A stretch of DNA of 25,319 nt from a virus: positions 1 to 25,319 of IMG/VR virus record IMGVR_UViG_3300045747_000143. The stretch is one strand, 5' to 3'. The notes beneath the pieces are model-generated. The model was not told the origin of the DNA. It worked only from the letters and a program-made list of their open reading frames with translations, and did not search any database. The position numbers and the translations under genes were made by a program. Within the stretch, counting starts at the first letter, position 1. Every line of letters begins with the position of its first letter. Of this stretch, positions 6,586 through 13,582 are shown one piece after another.

Positions 6586-7710
6586 ATGACCACTGCAGCA
6601 GCGCCGGCCGCGCCGGCGAAAACTGTCGTCTCCATGACGCAGGACCCGTTCACCAAGGAAGTCGTGCCGACGTTCATCGGCGGCGACCCGGACGGGGTCA
6701 CGCTCGACATCGACACCACGCCCGAAGCGCGCGGCGACGTCTTCGAGATCGATCCGGACGAACCGTTCCAGGCCATCACCCGCGCGCGCGGGCCGGATGG
6801 CAAGTTCCTGCCGAAGGCGGACGCCGCCGCGCCGCCGGCCGAGACCCCGGCGCCGGACGAAACTCCGGTCGTCGAGGACCCGCCGGCCGCCGACCCCCCG
6901 GTCGTCGAGGACCCGCCGGCGCCGCCCGCCGCGGCGAAGACCGACGACAACCCGACCATCCCGCGCTCGCGCCTGAACCAGGAGATCGAGAAGCGGAAGG
7001 CGCTCGAAGCGCGCAACAAGGCGCTCGAAGAGCAGCTCGCGGCCGCGGCCAAGCCGGCCGAGAAGCCTGCCGACGCGCCGCCCGCGCCGCCGGCCTACGA
7101 CTTCGACGCGAAGGAGCAGGAGTACATCCAGCTCATGATGGACGGCAGCATCAAGGAAGCCGCCAAGCTGCGCACCGAGATCAACACTCGGATGTACCAG
7201 CAGATCCGCACGGATGTCACGCAGGAGGTCACGCAGACCACCACCGCGGCGATCACGCAGAAGCAGACGGGCGACGCGCTGAACGCGCTCGCGGACCAGT
7301 ACGCGCTGGCGTACCCGCAGCTCGATATCAACAACGAGGAGATGTTCGATCAGACCCTGGTCGACGAGGTCAAGGGGCTGTACGCGGGCTACTCGCAGCA
7401 GCACTCCCAGATCCCGGCGTTCAAGAAGGCCGTCGAGGCCGCGCTGAAGCTGCGCGACATCCCGCTCGCGGGGACGACGCCGAAGGCGGATCCGCCCGCG
7501 CCGCCGCCAGCCGCCGGCGGGAAGGCCGCCGACGTGCGCGCGAAGGCCGCCGCGGCCAAGGCGCAGCCGCCGGCGCTGGCGAAGAACGGCGTGGGCGATG
7601 CGAACGCCGCGGCCGGGTACGCCAACATCGACATGGAGAACCTGACGGCAGCGGAGATGGACGCGCTGCCGCCTGAAGTTCTGGGTCGACTGCGCGGCGA
7701 CTTCCTGTAA
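6586..7710 (+). CDS. Scaffolding protein
   Basis: A 374-residue acidic protein between portal and major capsid, the usual place for a scaffold. ATG 6586 follows a GAGG site. Residues 1-80 are mixed; 80-125 are a Pro/Ala/Asp/Glu disordered linker containing an 11-residue unit repeated twice (PVVEDPPAADP then PVVEDPPAPP, from residue 94). Residues about 127-165 (SRLNQEIEKRKALEARNKAL onward) form a clear coiled coil. The middle is helical, then another Ala/Pro-rich linker (about 300-335) and a short conserved-looking C-terminal helix (MDALPPEVLGRLRGDFL), probably the coat-binding end. Scaffolds direct coat assembly and leave or are degraded before packaging. The family name is inferred from position and composition. 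Confidence 0.8.
   Translation: MTTAAAPAAPAKTVVSMTQDPFTKEVVPTFIGGDPDGVTLDIDTTPEARGDVFEIDPDEPFQAITRARGPDGKFLPKADAAAPPAETPAPDETPVVEDPPAADPPVVEDPPAPPAAAKTDDNPTIPRSRLNQEIEKRKALEARNKALEEQLAAAAKPAEKPADAPPAPPAYDFDAKEQEYIQLMMDGSIKEAAKLRTEINTRMYQQIRTDVTQEVTQTTTAAITQKQTGDALNALADQYALAYPQLDINNEEMFDQTLVDEVKGLYAGYSQQHSQIPAFKKAVEAALKLRDIPLAGTTPKADPPAPPPAAGGKAADVRAKAAAAKAQPPALAKNGVGDANAAAGYANIDMENLTAAEMDALPPEVLGRLRGDFL
6865..6920 (+). repeat. Two 23-base direct repeats in the scaffold gene
   Basis: Identical 23-base blocks at 6865-6887 and 6898-6920 start CCGGTCGTCGAGGAC and are 33 bases (11 codons) apart. They keep the reading frame and encode PVVEDPPA twice in the disordered linker, so slippage would change linker length without breaking the gene. 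Confidence 0.7.
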
Positions 7711-7718
7711 GTCGATGG

Positions 7719-7748
7719 GCTCGTGCGGAGATCAATCTCCGCACGAGC
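7719..7748 (+). terminator. Strong hairpin after the scaffold gene, without U-tract
   Basis: GCTCGTGCGGAGAT (7719-7732) and ATCTCCGCACGAGC (7735-7748) are perfect 14-base inverted arms; realistically a 12-bp stem with a 6-base loop. It starts nine bases after the scaffold stop. No T-run follows, so it may act as an RNA-processing or 3'-end-protecting stem rather than a full terminator. Confidence 0.6.
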
Positions 7749-7766
7749 TGCAGCCCCACTGCAGAT
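7748..7766. repeat. Intergenic hairpin element, copy upstream of capsid gene
   Basis: CTGCAGCCCCACTGCAGAT: 6-bp arms CTGCAG/CTGCAG around CCCCA. It is the second full copy of the element at 4282-4300 (17 of 19 bases). Confidence 0.6.
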
Positions 7767-7864
7767 CTGCGTTAATCGCGATCAGCATCTGATCTCGCTG
7801 CGTTAAGCCGAGATTGGCTCCGCCGGCCCACGGCGCACTCGCCGGTTCGACTGCGTTAAGCCGA
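7767..7864. repeat. CTGCGTTAA direct repeats (three copies)
   Basis: CTGCGTTAA occurs at 7767-7775, 7798-7806 and 7851-7859. The last two extend to CTGCGTTAAGCCGA (7798-7811, 7851-7864). Spacings are 31 and 53 bases. All lie in the non-coding capsid leader, so they may be protein-binding or RNA sites; the function is unknown. Confidence 0.6.
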
Positions 7865-7902
7865 ACGATAGCAATCGCTTTTTCGGTTTCAACCATTCAT
7901 TG

Positions 7903-7917
7903 GCTCCGCAGGAGCCG
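7903..7917 (+). promoter_or_regulatory. Hairpin GGCTCC-GCA-GGAGCC directly before capsid ribosome-binding site
   Basis: A perfect 6-bp stem with GCA loop ends at 7917. The capsid Shine-Dalgarno GGAG follows at 7919-7922 and GTG at 7929. A stable stem here could protect the mRNA or present the ribosome site. It covaries with the hairpin at 303-317. Confidence 0.6.
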
Positions 7918-7928
7918 GGAGTATTATT

Positions 7929-9050
7929 GTGGCACTGACTAATTTCAGTCTCCTCACGTCGAACCAGAAGACTCTCTGGGCGCGCGACATGTGGAAGATG
8001 GCCCGCAACTTGTCGTTCATCAACAAGTTCGCCGGCACCGGCCCGAACGCGGCTGTGCAGCGCGTCACCGAGCTGCGCAAGGACGAGAAGGGTACGCGCG
8101 CGGTCATCACGCTGGTTGCCGATCTGGTCGGTGACGGTGTGGCGGGCGACACGGCGCTGGAAGGCAACGAAGAGAACGTCAAGTCGTACGACACCGTGAT
8201 CCAGGTGGATCAGCTCCGTCATGCGAACCGGCACGTTGGTCGTCTCGCCGAACAGAAGTCGGTCGTGAACTTCCGCACCGAGTCGCGCGATGTCCTCGCG
8301 TACTGGCTGTCGGATCGCATCGACCAGCTCGCCTTCCTCACGATGGCGGGTATCTCGTACGCGAACAAGACGAACGGCGTGACTCGCGTCGGTTCGCAGC
8401 TCGCCAACCTCGCCTTCGCAAGCGACGTCGTCGCCGGCACCAGCAACCGCTACCTGCGGTGGGTCGCCAGCTCGTCTTCGTTCGCGGCCGGCTCGGGCGG
8501 CACGGCTTCGGTCGCGGCCGGCGACACGCCGAGCTACGGCATGATCGTGCGCCTCAAGGCGTACGCGAAGCAGCAGTACATCCGCGGCATCCGCGGCGCG
8601 GGTGGTGAGGAGTTCTACCACCTGTTCCTGACGCCGCAGGGCATGTCGAAGCTCAAGCTCGACGCCGACTTCATCGCGAACGTGCGCTACGCCCAGATGG
8701 GCAAGGGCGACTCCGCGGCGACGTTCAGCGGCGGCGGCACGAGCATCCTGTGCGACGGCGTGATGGTGCATGAGTACCGCCACGTTCCGAACACCCTCGG
8801 TCTGTCGTCGGGCTCCAAGTGGGGTTCGGGCGGCACGGTCGACGGCAACGCGGCTCTCTTCCTCGGCGCCCAGGCGCTGGCGATGGCCGACATCGGCGAT
8901 GCGGAGTGGGTCGAGAAGAACTTCGACTACGACAACTCGCCGGGCATCAGCACGGGCAAGATCTTCGGCTTCCTCAAGCCGCAGCTCATGTCCATCTACT
9001 CGGGCCAGAAGGAAGACTTCGGCCTGATCCGCGTCGACACGGCCATCTAA
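7929..9050 (+). CDS. Major capsid protein, N4-gp56 / DUF4043-like family
   Basis: A 373-residue protein starting at GTG 7929 with GGAG six bases upstream. The diagnostic part is residues about 68-133: GDGVAGDTALEGNEENVKSY followed by VDQLRHANRHVGRLAEQKS, NFRTESRDVLAYWLSDRIDQ. This closely resembles the N4-gp56 / DUF4043 capsid family (TGDGVTGD..LEGNEE.l..yd..v.iDQlRHavr..g...eQ). N-terminal ARDMWKMARNLSFINKFAGT also fits. The protein would use the HK97-type fold and form the icosahedral shell; it is probably the most abundant virion protein. The GTG start is notable for such a highly made product. Context (scaffold before, small decoration-like gene and terminator after) agrees. Confidence 0.92.
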   Translation: MALTNFSLLTSNQKTLWARDMWKMARNLSFINKFAGTGPNAAVQRVTELRKDEKGTRAVITLVADLVGDGVAGDTALEGNEENVKSYDTVIQVDQLRHANRHVGRLAEQKSVVNFRTESRDVLAYWLSDRIDQLAFLTMAGISYANKTNGVTRVGSQLANLAFASDVVAGTSNRYLRWVASSSSFAAGSGGTASVAAGDTPSYGMIVRLKAYAKQQYIRGIRGAGGEEFYHLFLTPQGMSKLKLDADFIANVRYAQMGKGDSAATFSGGGTSILCDGVMVHEYRHVPNTLGLSSGSKWGSGGTVDGNAALFLGAQALAMADIGDAEWVEKNFDYDNSPGISTGKIFGFLKPQLMSIYSGQKEDFGLIRVDTAI

Positions 9051-9062
9051 GGAGTATTGCAC

Positions 9063-9479
9063 ATGGCTCTCACTATCGATTTTGGCCGTCAGTACGCGAT
9101 CGAAGCGTCCCTGGCATTCGCCTTCGGCGACCTCGCGGGTCTGAGCGGCGTCGCTCAGAGCGCGATCAGCGTTCCGGTGAACGCGGTCGTCCAGGGCGGG
9201 CGCGTGTACACGGACACGGCGTGGAACTCGGCCACCTCCGACACCCTGTCGGTCGGTGACTTGGCTTCGGCGACGCGCTACATCTCTGCGAACGCGACGG
9301 TGCTCCGCACCGCCGGCCTCCAGCAGGAGTTCGCGGCGACGGGCAACGGGTTCAAGTACACGGCTTCGAGCTACGTCACCCTGACGTGGACCGGTGTCGG
9401 TGCCGTCCCGACCACGGGTGCCTCGCGCCTCTACGTTCGGTACACGATCGACGGCCGCGCGAACGAAGCGCAGCAGTAA
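9063..9479 (+). CDS. Probable head decoration / minor head protein
   Basis: A 138-residue protein from ATG 9063, twelve bases after the capsid stop, with GGAG at 9051-9054. TTG 9057 in frame is a less likely start. The sequence is Ala/Ser/Thr/Val-rich with predicted beta strands (VQGGRVYTDTAWNSATSDTL, ASSYVTLTWTGVG, SRLYVRYTIDGRA) and no cysteine or membrane segment. I do not recognise the family. A small beta-rich gene directly behind the capsid gene and ahead of a shared terminator is the usual place for a decoration or cement protein, so that is an inference from context. Confidence 0.6.
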   Translation: MALTIDFGRQYAIEASLAFAFGDLAGLSGVAQSAISVPVNAVVQGGRVYTDTAWNSATSDTLSVGDLASATRYISANATVLRTAGLQQEFAATGNGFKYTASSYVTLTWTGVGAVPTTGASRLYVRYTIDGRANEAQQ

Positions 9480-9486
9480 GCGATCG

Positions 9487-9514
9487 AGCCCGCTAGGCCC
9501 GGGCTGAGTTTCTT
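9487..9514 (+). terminator. Hairpin with T-rich tail after the decoration gene
   Basis: AGCCCG (9487-9492) and CGGGCT (9500-9505) form a GC-rich 6-bp stem with a 7-base loop, followed by GAGTTTCTT. It lies eight bases after the stop of the capsid-partner gene and is followed by a second, stronger hairpin. Confidence 0.5.
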
Positions 9515-9568
9515 GCCGGTGGTAGGCCTTCGTCGGGAGAGCAATCTCCCGACGCTTTTGCCACCGGC
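9515..9568 (+). terminator. Composite intrinsic terminator after the capsid pair
   Basis: The inner stem CGTCGGGAGA/TCTCCCGACG (9531-9540, 9545-9554) is 10 bp with a GCAA tetraloop and is followed by CTTTTG, a short T-run. An outer stem GCCGGTGG/CCACCGGC (9515-9522, 9561-9568) encloses it. This is the clearest terminator in the window. It would limit transcription into the tail genes and so keep capsid mRNA in excess. Confidence 0.75.
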
Positions 9569-9587
9569 TCCATAACAAGGAACGATC

Positions 9588-10019
9588 GTGGCATACGTTA
9601 CCGCCCGCAAAGACACTTTCATCCATTCGGGCATCCACACGGTCGACGTGAAGGCCCACATCCCGAACTGGGTCCCTGATTCGATCCTCGAAGATCTCCT
9701 CACGAAGAACGTGTTCGAGTGCAAGGAGGATGGCTCGATCGTCCTGCGCGACGAGCCGGATGAGCCGTCGCAGGACGGCACGCCCCCGCACGAGGAGCTG
9801 CTCAACAAGGTCCCGATGCTGTCCGCCGAGGAGCGGGGCAACCTGCCCCTGCGCATCGAGGCCGTCAAGGCTGCGATCCGATACTTGATCGCCGTCGGCG
9901 ACCCGAAGGACTTCCGCAAGGATAGCGCCCCGAAGGTGCCGGCCGTCGGTCGCGTGGTCGGCTTCGACATCACGTTCGCCGAGATGCTCGAAGGCTACGA
10001 CGCAATCCTGAAGGAGTAA
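9588..10019 (+). CDS. Hypothetical virion-module protein, 143 residues
   Basis: Starts at GTG 9588 after AAGGA (9576-9581). The product begins MAYVTARKDTFIHSGIHTVD. It has a central acidic part (DGSIVLRDEPDEPSQDGTPP), then a helical part (IEAVKAAIRYLIAVG) and a C-terminal DITFAEMLEGYDAIL. No membrane segment or known catalytic motif is visible and I do not recognise the family. It is the first gene after the capsid terminator and lies before the adaptor genes. Head completion or connector assembly is possible, but this is only position-based. Its last codons contain the ribosome site of the next gene (AAGGAG). Confidence 0.65.
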   Translation: MAYVTARKDTFIHSGIHTVDVKAHIPNWVPDSILEDLLTKNVFECKEDGSIVLRDEPDEPSQDGTPPHEELLNKVPMLSAEERGNLPLRIEAVKAAIRYLIAVGDPKDFRKDSAPKVPAVGRVVGFDITFAEMLEGYDAILKE

Positions 10020-10022
10020 CCT

Positions 10023-10721
10023 GTGACTGCAGCGTCTGTCCTGACGACCCAGATGCGGGACGCACTGCAGGATACAGATTCCGGTGGCTACCGCTGGGCC
10101 GACGCCGAGCTGCTGCGCTACCTCAGCGAAGCGCAGCGCGCAATCGTCGGCCTCGCGCCCGAAGCGAATACGATCGGGTACCACCACGTCATCAGCGACG
10201 CGATCCCGCGCCGCATCACCCCGGCAGACAGCCTGGAGCTGGTGACGGTCGAGTGCAACTCGGCCTCCGACGGCACCCGCGGCGGTTCGATCCGCCGCAT
10301 CAACGCTGACGTGCTGGACGCGATCGACCCGAACTGGCGAATCACGATCACCGCGCCCGCGGCGCGCCCGACGAATGGCTTCTACGACGGGTACGTCTTC
10401 GACCCGCGCACCCCGAATTTCTTCTGGCTGTACCCCCGCGCGTACAACGGGCAGGACTGCTGGATCGAGTACGTCCAGACCCCGACGCAGCTCGCGGCGA
10501 TTTCCGACAGCCTCACGCTGCTCCCGCACTATCACGCGGCGATGATCGAGTGGGGCATGTGGCGCGCGATCATGAAGGAAGGCCGCTACACCCGGCCGGC
10601 GTCGGGCGGCTCCTACACCGCCAAGTCGCACTTCGATACGTTCGCGGCGCTCCTGGGCCTCACGAACAAGGAATACCGCGCACTGGAGCGCGCCTCTGGC
10701 GCCGTGGACAAGGGACCGTAA
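10023..10721 (+). CDS. Probable head-tail adaptor (DUF6682-like)
   Basis: A 232-residue protein from GTG 10023, preceded by AAGGAG within the end of the previous gene. The N-terminal helix (MRDALQDTDSGGYRWADAEL followed by LRYLSEAQRAIVGLAPEAN) resembles phage adaptor proteins, which start with a DxxxxRWsdaELl.yLneaqr pattern. A beta-rich middle (FYDGYVFDPRTPNFFWLYPR) and the LTLLPHYHAAMIEWGMWRAI helix near residue 170 follow, again typical: the chain returns to a helical bundle that packs on the portal. Adaptors form a ring under the portal and join it to the nozzle. The name is from remembered family pattern rather than a search, so the subfamily is uncertain. Confidence 0.7.
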   Translation: MTAASVLTTQMRDALQDTDSGGYRWADAELLRYLSEAQRAIVGLAPEANTIGYHHVISDAIPRRITPADSLELVTVECNSASDGTRGGSIRRINADVLDAIDPNWRITITAPAARPTNGFYDGYVFDPRTPNFFWLYPRAYNGQDCWIEYVQTPTQLAAISDSLTLLPHYHAAMIEWGMWRAIMKEGRYTRPASGGSYTAKSHFDTFAALLGLTNKEYRALERASGAVDKGP

Positions 10722-10722
10722 C

Positions 10723-11415
10723 GTGGCAACTTTCGACGTCTTCCGTCCCGAACTCAAGCTGGCCGCGGCGGGCGTGCCCGACATCCTGTGCGACCGCATC
10801 GCGTGGCGCACGGTCAACGACTTCCTGCAGCGGACCGAGGCGTGGCGCGTCGAGCTGACCGCACCGCTCGACTACGTGGCCGGCGCAACCAACTACGACC
10901 CCGCGCCGCAGCTCCCAGCCGGCGCGTCCGCATCGCGCATCGTCTCGGTGCGGTGGCGGCCGGCGTCGGCGTCCACGCAGTCCTACACGCCGTGGGGCGC
11001 GGCCGGGCAGTTCAAGACCCTGCCGTTCTTCACCCGCGAGAAGCTGACCGCGCAGTTCCCGGGCTGGGAGACAGACACCGATATCCGCCCCTGGCGCTAC
11101 ACGGCGGAGACCTCTGGATCCGCGCGCCTGCACCCCATCGCCTCGGCGACCGTCACCGGCGCCATCGAGATGACGGTGGCCTGCACGGTCGGCATGGCAT
11201 CGACGTTCCCGGATTGGATGTACATCCAGTACCTGGAGGAGCTGCTCCCCGGGATGCTGGGTCGCCTCTACTCGATGCCGAAGCGCGACTGGACCGACCC
11301 GAAGCTCGCCGCGGCGAACTTGGCGATGTACGAGAAGGCCATCATCGAGGCGACCAGCTCCAACGAGAAGGACTTCGGGCGACCGAACCTCGAAGTCGCG
11401 TACGGTGGGATCTAG
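10723..11415 (+). CDS. Probable second connector / tail adaptor protein
   Basis: GTG 10723 lies one base after the previous stop (TAACGTG), so translation is probably coupled. The 230 residues have an N-terminal helix (IAWRTVNDFLQRTEAWRVEL), a beta-rich middle and a C-terminal helical part (FPDWMYIQYLEELLPGMLGR, then AANLAMYEKAIIEATSSNE). This helix-beta-helix plan resembles phage connector proteins such as the T7 tail-tube A class, and also the preceding gene. I cannot assign a family. Position between adaptor and nozzle genes supports a head-tail joining role. Confidence 0.6.
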   Translation: MATFDVFRPELKLAAAGVPDILCDRIAWRTVNDFLQRTEAWRVELTAPLDYVAGATNYDPAPQLPAGASASRIVSVRWRPASASTQSYTPWGAAGQFKTLPFFTREKLTAQFPGWETDTDIRPWRYTAETSGSARLHPIASATVTGAIEMTVACTVGMASTFPDWMYIQYLEELLPGMLGRLYSMPKRDWTDPKLAAANLAMYEKAIIEATSSNEKDFGRPNLEVAYGGI

Positions 11416-11417
11416 CC

Positions 11418-13580
11418 GTGGCCCGGATTGTCGCAGCCGGATTCCGCGGGATGAAGCCTCGGTTGGATCCGCGGCTGCTCAACGAGCACGACAGTGTCAT
11501 CGCGACGAACGCGCGCATCGACAATGGGTTCCTGCGCGGCTGGCAGCAGCCGTCTACGATCTCGACCCTGGCCGGCGGCGGCACGAAGAAGACGATCTAT
11601 AACTTCGGGACGCATGCGTCTCCGAACTGGCTGAGCTGGACGACCGACGTCGACGTCGCGCGCTCGCCGATCCTGGGCAACCTGGACAACCGCACCTACA
11701 CGACTGGCGACTCGTACCCGAAGACGCTGAACAACACGCTCGTCGGCGCCAGCGCGTCGTACCAGCTTGGTGTCCCGCCGCCGACGACTGCCCCCACGGT
11801 GGCGAACCGTGCGCTGGCGGACAAGGGAACCGTCACTGGGAACATCACGACCGCGACCGGTCGGATGCAGATCACGACGACGACCGGGTTTACGATCTCC
11901 AGTCACAGCGACCACGTCTTCGAGTTGAGCACGGCCGGTACCACGACCCAGCTCCTCTACTTCTCCGGCTTCAAGGTCGGCCTGACGCTCAAGGTCGCGT
12001 CGATCGTCGACGCTGACAATTTCACGATCACGTCCGGCGATGGCTCGGATTACATCTGCTCTGGCGACGCGTTCGCTGGCTGGCACGTCGCGCCGTACGC
12101 AACGGTGCCGCTGCAGATCCTGGCCGGCAACGTGCTGCTCCCGAACGGAGTGCAGGTGAACCTGACCGGCCACGGCCTGCGCGTCGACGACATCCTCACC
12201 CTCACTGATGTCTCGACGGTCCCGTCGTTCTCGATGGGGCGCGGCCGGATCACCCCGGTGGTGACTGGCTCCCTGACGCAGACCCCGACCGACTTCATCC
12301 CCATGGACGCGGCGAGCGCGGACCTGTCGATCACGGCGCCGGGGCACTGGAGCTTCACGGTCAGCCGCAACCAAGCCTACGTCTCGACGCGCGAGTACGT
12401 CTACACCTGGGTCACAAACCTCGACGAAGAGAGCGCGCCGTCGTTGCCGTCTGCGCTTGTCGACACGCTCGACGGCGACTCGGTGACCATCAGCGCGTTC
12501 GATACGGCGCCCTCGACCAACCGCGTCGTCAGCTCGATCAACCTGTACCGGACCCTGACCGGAACGGCGGGGACGGACTACCAGTTCGTCGCCAACTTCC
12601 CGGTCGCGACCACGACGTACACGGAGTCGATGAAGGACGCCGCGCTCGGCGCGATCCTGCCGTCCGATACGTGGGACCCGCCGCCGAGCGACCTGTTCGC
12701 ATTGACCACGTCGCCGAACGGATTCCTCGTCGGCGCGTCCGGTAACCAGGTCTGCTTCTGCGAGCCCGGCTACCCGCACGCGTGGCCGTTCGATTACCGC
12801 CTCCAGACCGACTATCCGATCGTCGGCATCGGCCTTACCGGGGCTACCACGTTCGTCCTGACGCAGGGCCAACCGTACGCGATCTTCGGGTCTGACCCGC
12901 GCAACATGACGATGCGTCGGATCGAAGCGTCTGAGGCCTGCGTGTCGAAGCGCTCGATCGTCGCGTGGAGCGGCGCGGTGTTCTACGCCGGCCCGAACGG
13001 ACTGATGAAGGCGACGGACACGAGCCTCATCAATGTCACTGCGGGGCTCTTCACCCGCGAGCAGTGGCAGTCGACACTCATCCCGTCGTCGATCGTTGGC
13101 AGCATCTACCAGGGCCTATACGTCGGCTTCTACACCGACGGTGTCAGCAACTCTGGCACGTTCATCATGGACCCCAACATGCCGGAGACTGGCATCCTGA
13201 AGTTCGACACGGTGTTCAACGGCGCGTTCACGGACCGCAGCACCGGCGACATGTACCTGACCGATGGCACGAACCTGCTGCTGTGGAATGGCGGCGCGGA
13301 TAGCACGGTGACGTGGCGCTCGAAGATCTTCGTCAACGAGGCTCCGCTCAACATGGGCGCCGCTCGCGTCGTCGCGACGGCATACCCGGTGACGTTCAAC
13401 CTGTACGATGGATCGACCGGCACGTTGATCGCGACGCGGACGATCGCCAACTCTGAACCGGTCCGCCTCCCGGCGGGCAAGCTCTACGACCAGCTCCAGA
13501 TGGAAGTGGTGTCGTCGTCGTCGATCACGGTGCGGTCGGTCGCGGCGGCTGAGTCAATGTACGAGCTGTCGGACACCTAG
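11418..13580 (+). CDS. Tail nozzle-like protein (stabilisation / tail tube B type)
   Basis: A 720-residue protein. The frame opens much earlier (inside the connector gene), but GTG 11418 sits two bases after the preceding TAG and begins MARIVAAGFRGMKPRLDPRL, so I use it. The N-terminal pattern (G..PR.dp.LL...d...A.Na.i.nG.lrgw) is common in short-tail nozzle proteins. Residues about 328-382 look like a fibronectin-type strand set (NLDEESAPSLPS to SSINLYRTLTG). Residues about 425-628 have propeller-like repeats: PNGFLVGASGNQVCFCEPGY, then HAWPFDYRLQTDYPIVGIGL, FVLTQGQPYAIFGSDPRNMT, VFYAGPNGLMKAT. Such proteins form the distal tube of the short tail and gate DNA exit. The specific family was not searched. 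Confidence 0.75.
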   Translation: MARIVAAGFRGMKPRLDPRLLNEHDSVIATNARIDNGFLRGWQQPSTISTLAGGGTKKTIYNFGTHASPNWLSWTTDVDVARSPILGNLDNRTYTTGDSYPKTLNNTLVGASASYQLGVPPPTTAPTVANRALADKGTVTGNITTATGRMQITTTTGFTISSHSDHVFELSTAGTTTQLLYFSGFKVGLTLKVASIVDADNFTITSGDGSDYICSGDAFAGWHVAPYATVPLQILAGNVLLPNGVQVNLTGHGLRVDDILTLTDVSTVPSFSMGRGRITPVVTGSLTQTPTDFIPMDAASADLSITAPGHWSFTVSRNQAYVSTREYVYTWVTNLDEESAPSLPSALVDTLDGDSVTISAFDTAPSTNRVVSSINLYRTLTGTAGTDYQFVANFPVATTTYTESMKDAALGAILPSDTWDPPPSDLFALTTSPNGFLVGASGNQVCFCEPGYPHAWPFDYRLQTDYPIVGIGLTGATTFVLTQGQPYAIFGSDPRNMTMRRIEASEACVSKRSIVAWSGAVFYAGPNGLMKATDTSLINVTAGLFTREQWQSTLIPSSIVGSIYQGLYVGFYTDGVSNSGTFIMDPNMPETGILKFDTVFNGAFTDRSTGDMYLTDGTNLLLWNGGADSTVTWRSKIFVNEAPLNMGAARVVATAYPVTFNLYDGSTGTLIATRTIANSEPVRLPAGKLYDQLQMEVVSSSSITVRSVAAAESMYELSDT

Positions 13581-13582
13581 CC

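Larger units (their letters stand above)
7711..7928. promoter_or_regulatory. Structured leader of the major capsid gene
   Basis: In 218 non-coding bases I see a 14-bp hairpin (7719-7748), the 19-base hairpin element (7748-7766), the palindrome GCAGATCTGC (7761-7770), a 3-base-loop hairpin GATCAG-CAT-CTGATC (7780-7794), three CTGCGTTAA direct repeats, two ATTGGCTCCGC repeats (7813-7823, 7900-7910) and a last hairpin (7903-7917) two bases before the GGAG of the capsid gene. A likely role is uncoupling capsid expression from scaffold expression by processing, termination or a new promoter. No clear sigma70 promoter was found. Confidence 0.6.

Noticed and set aside
7777-7870. A tRNA-like GGTTCGAC box in the capsid leader
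   Set aside because: No acceptor stem or anticodon arm could be matched around it, so it is not a tRNA.
7861-7885. Possible intrinsic terminator CGAT-AGCA-ATCG followed by CTTTTT before the capsid gene
   Set aside because: The stem is only four base pairs, too weak to terminate. It may just be AT-rich leader sequence.
7803-10817. A 1004-codon minus-strand open frame across the capsid region
   Set aside because: It crosses the capsid leader, the terminator and several well-supported + strand genes, and its product is Arg/Val/Ala/His-rich with no family pattern. In GC-rich DNA, antisense frames stay open because of the third-position GC bias.
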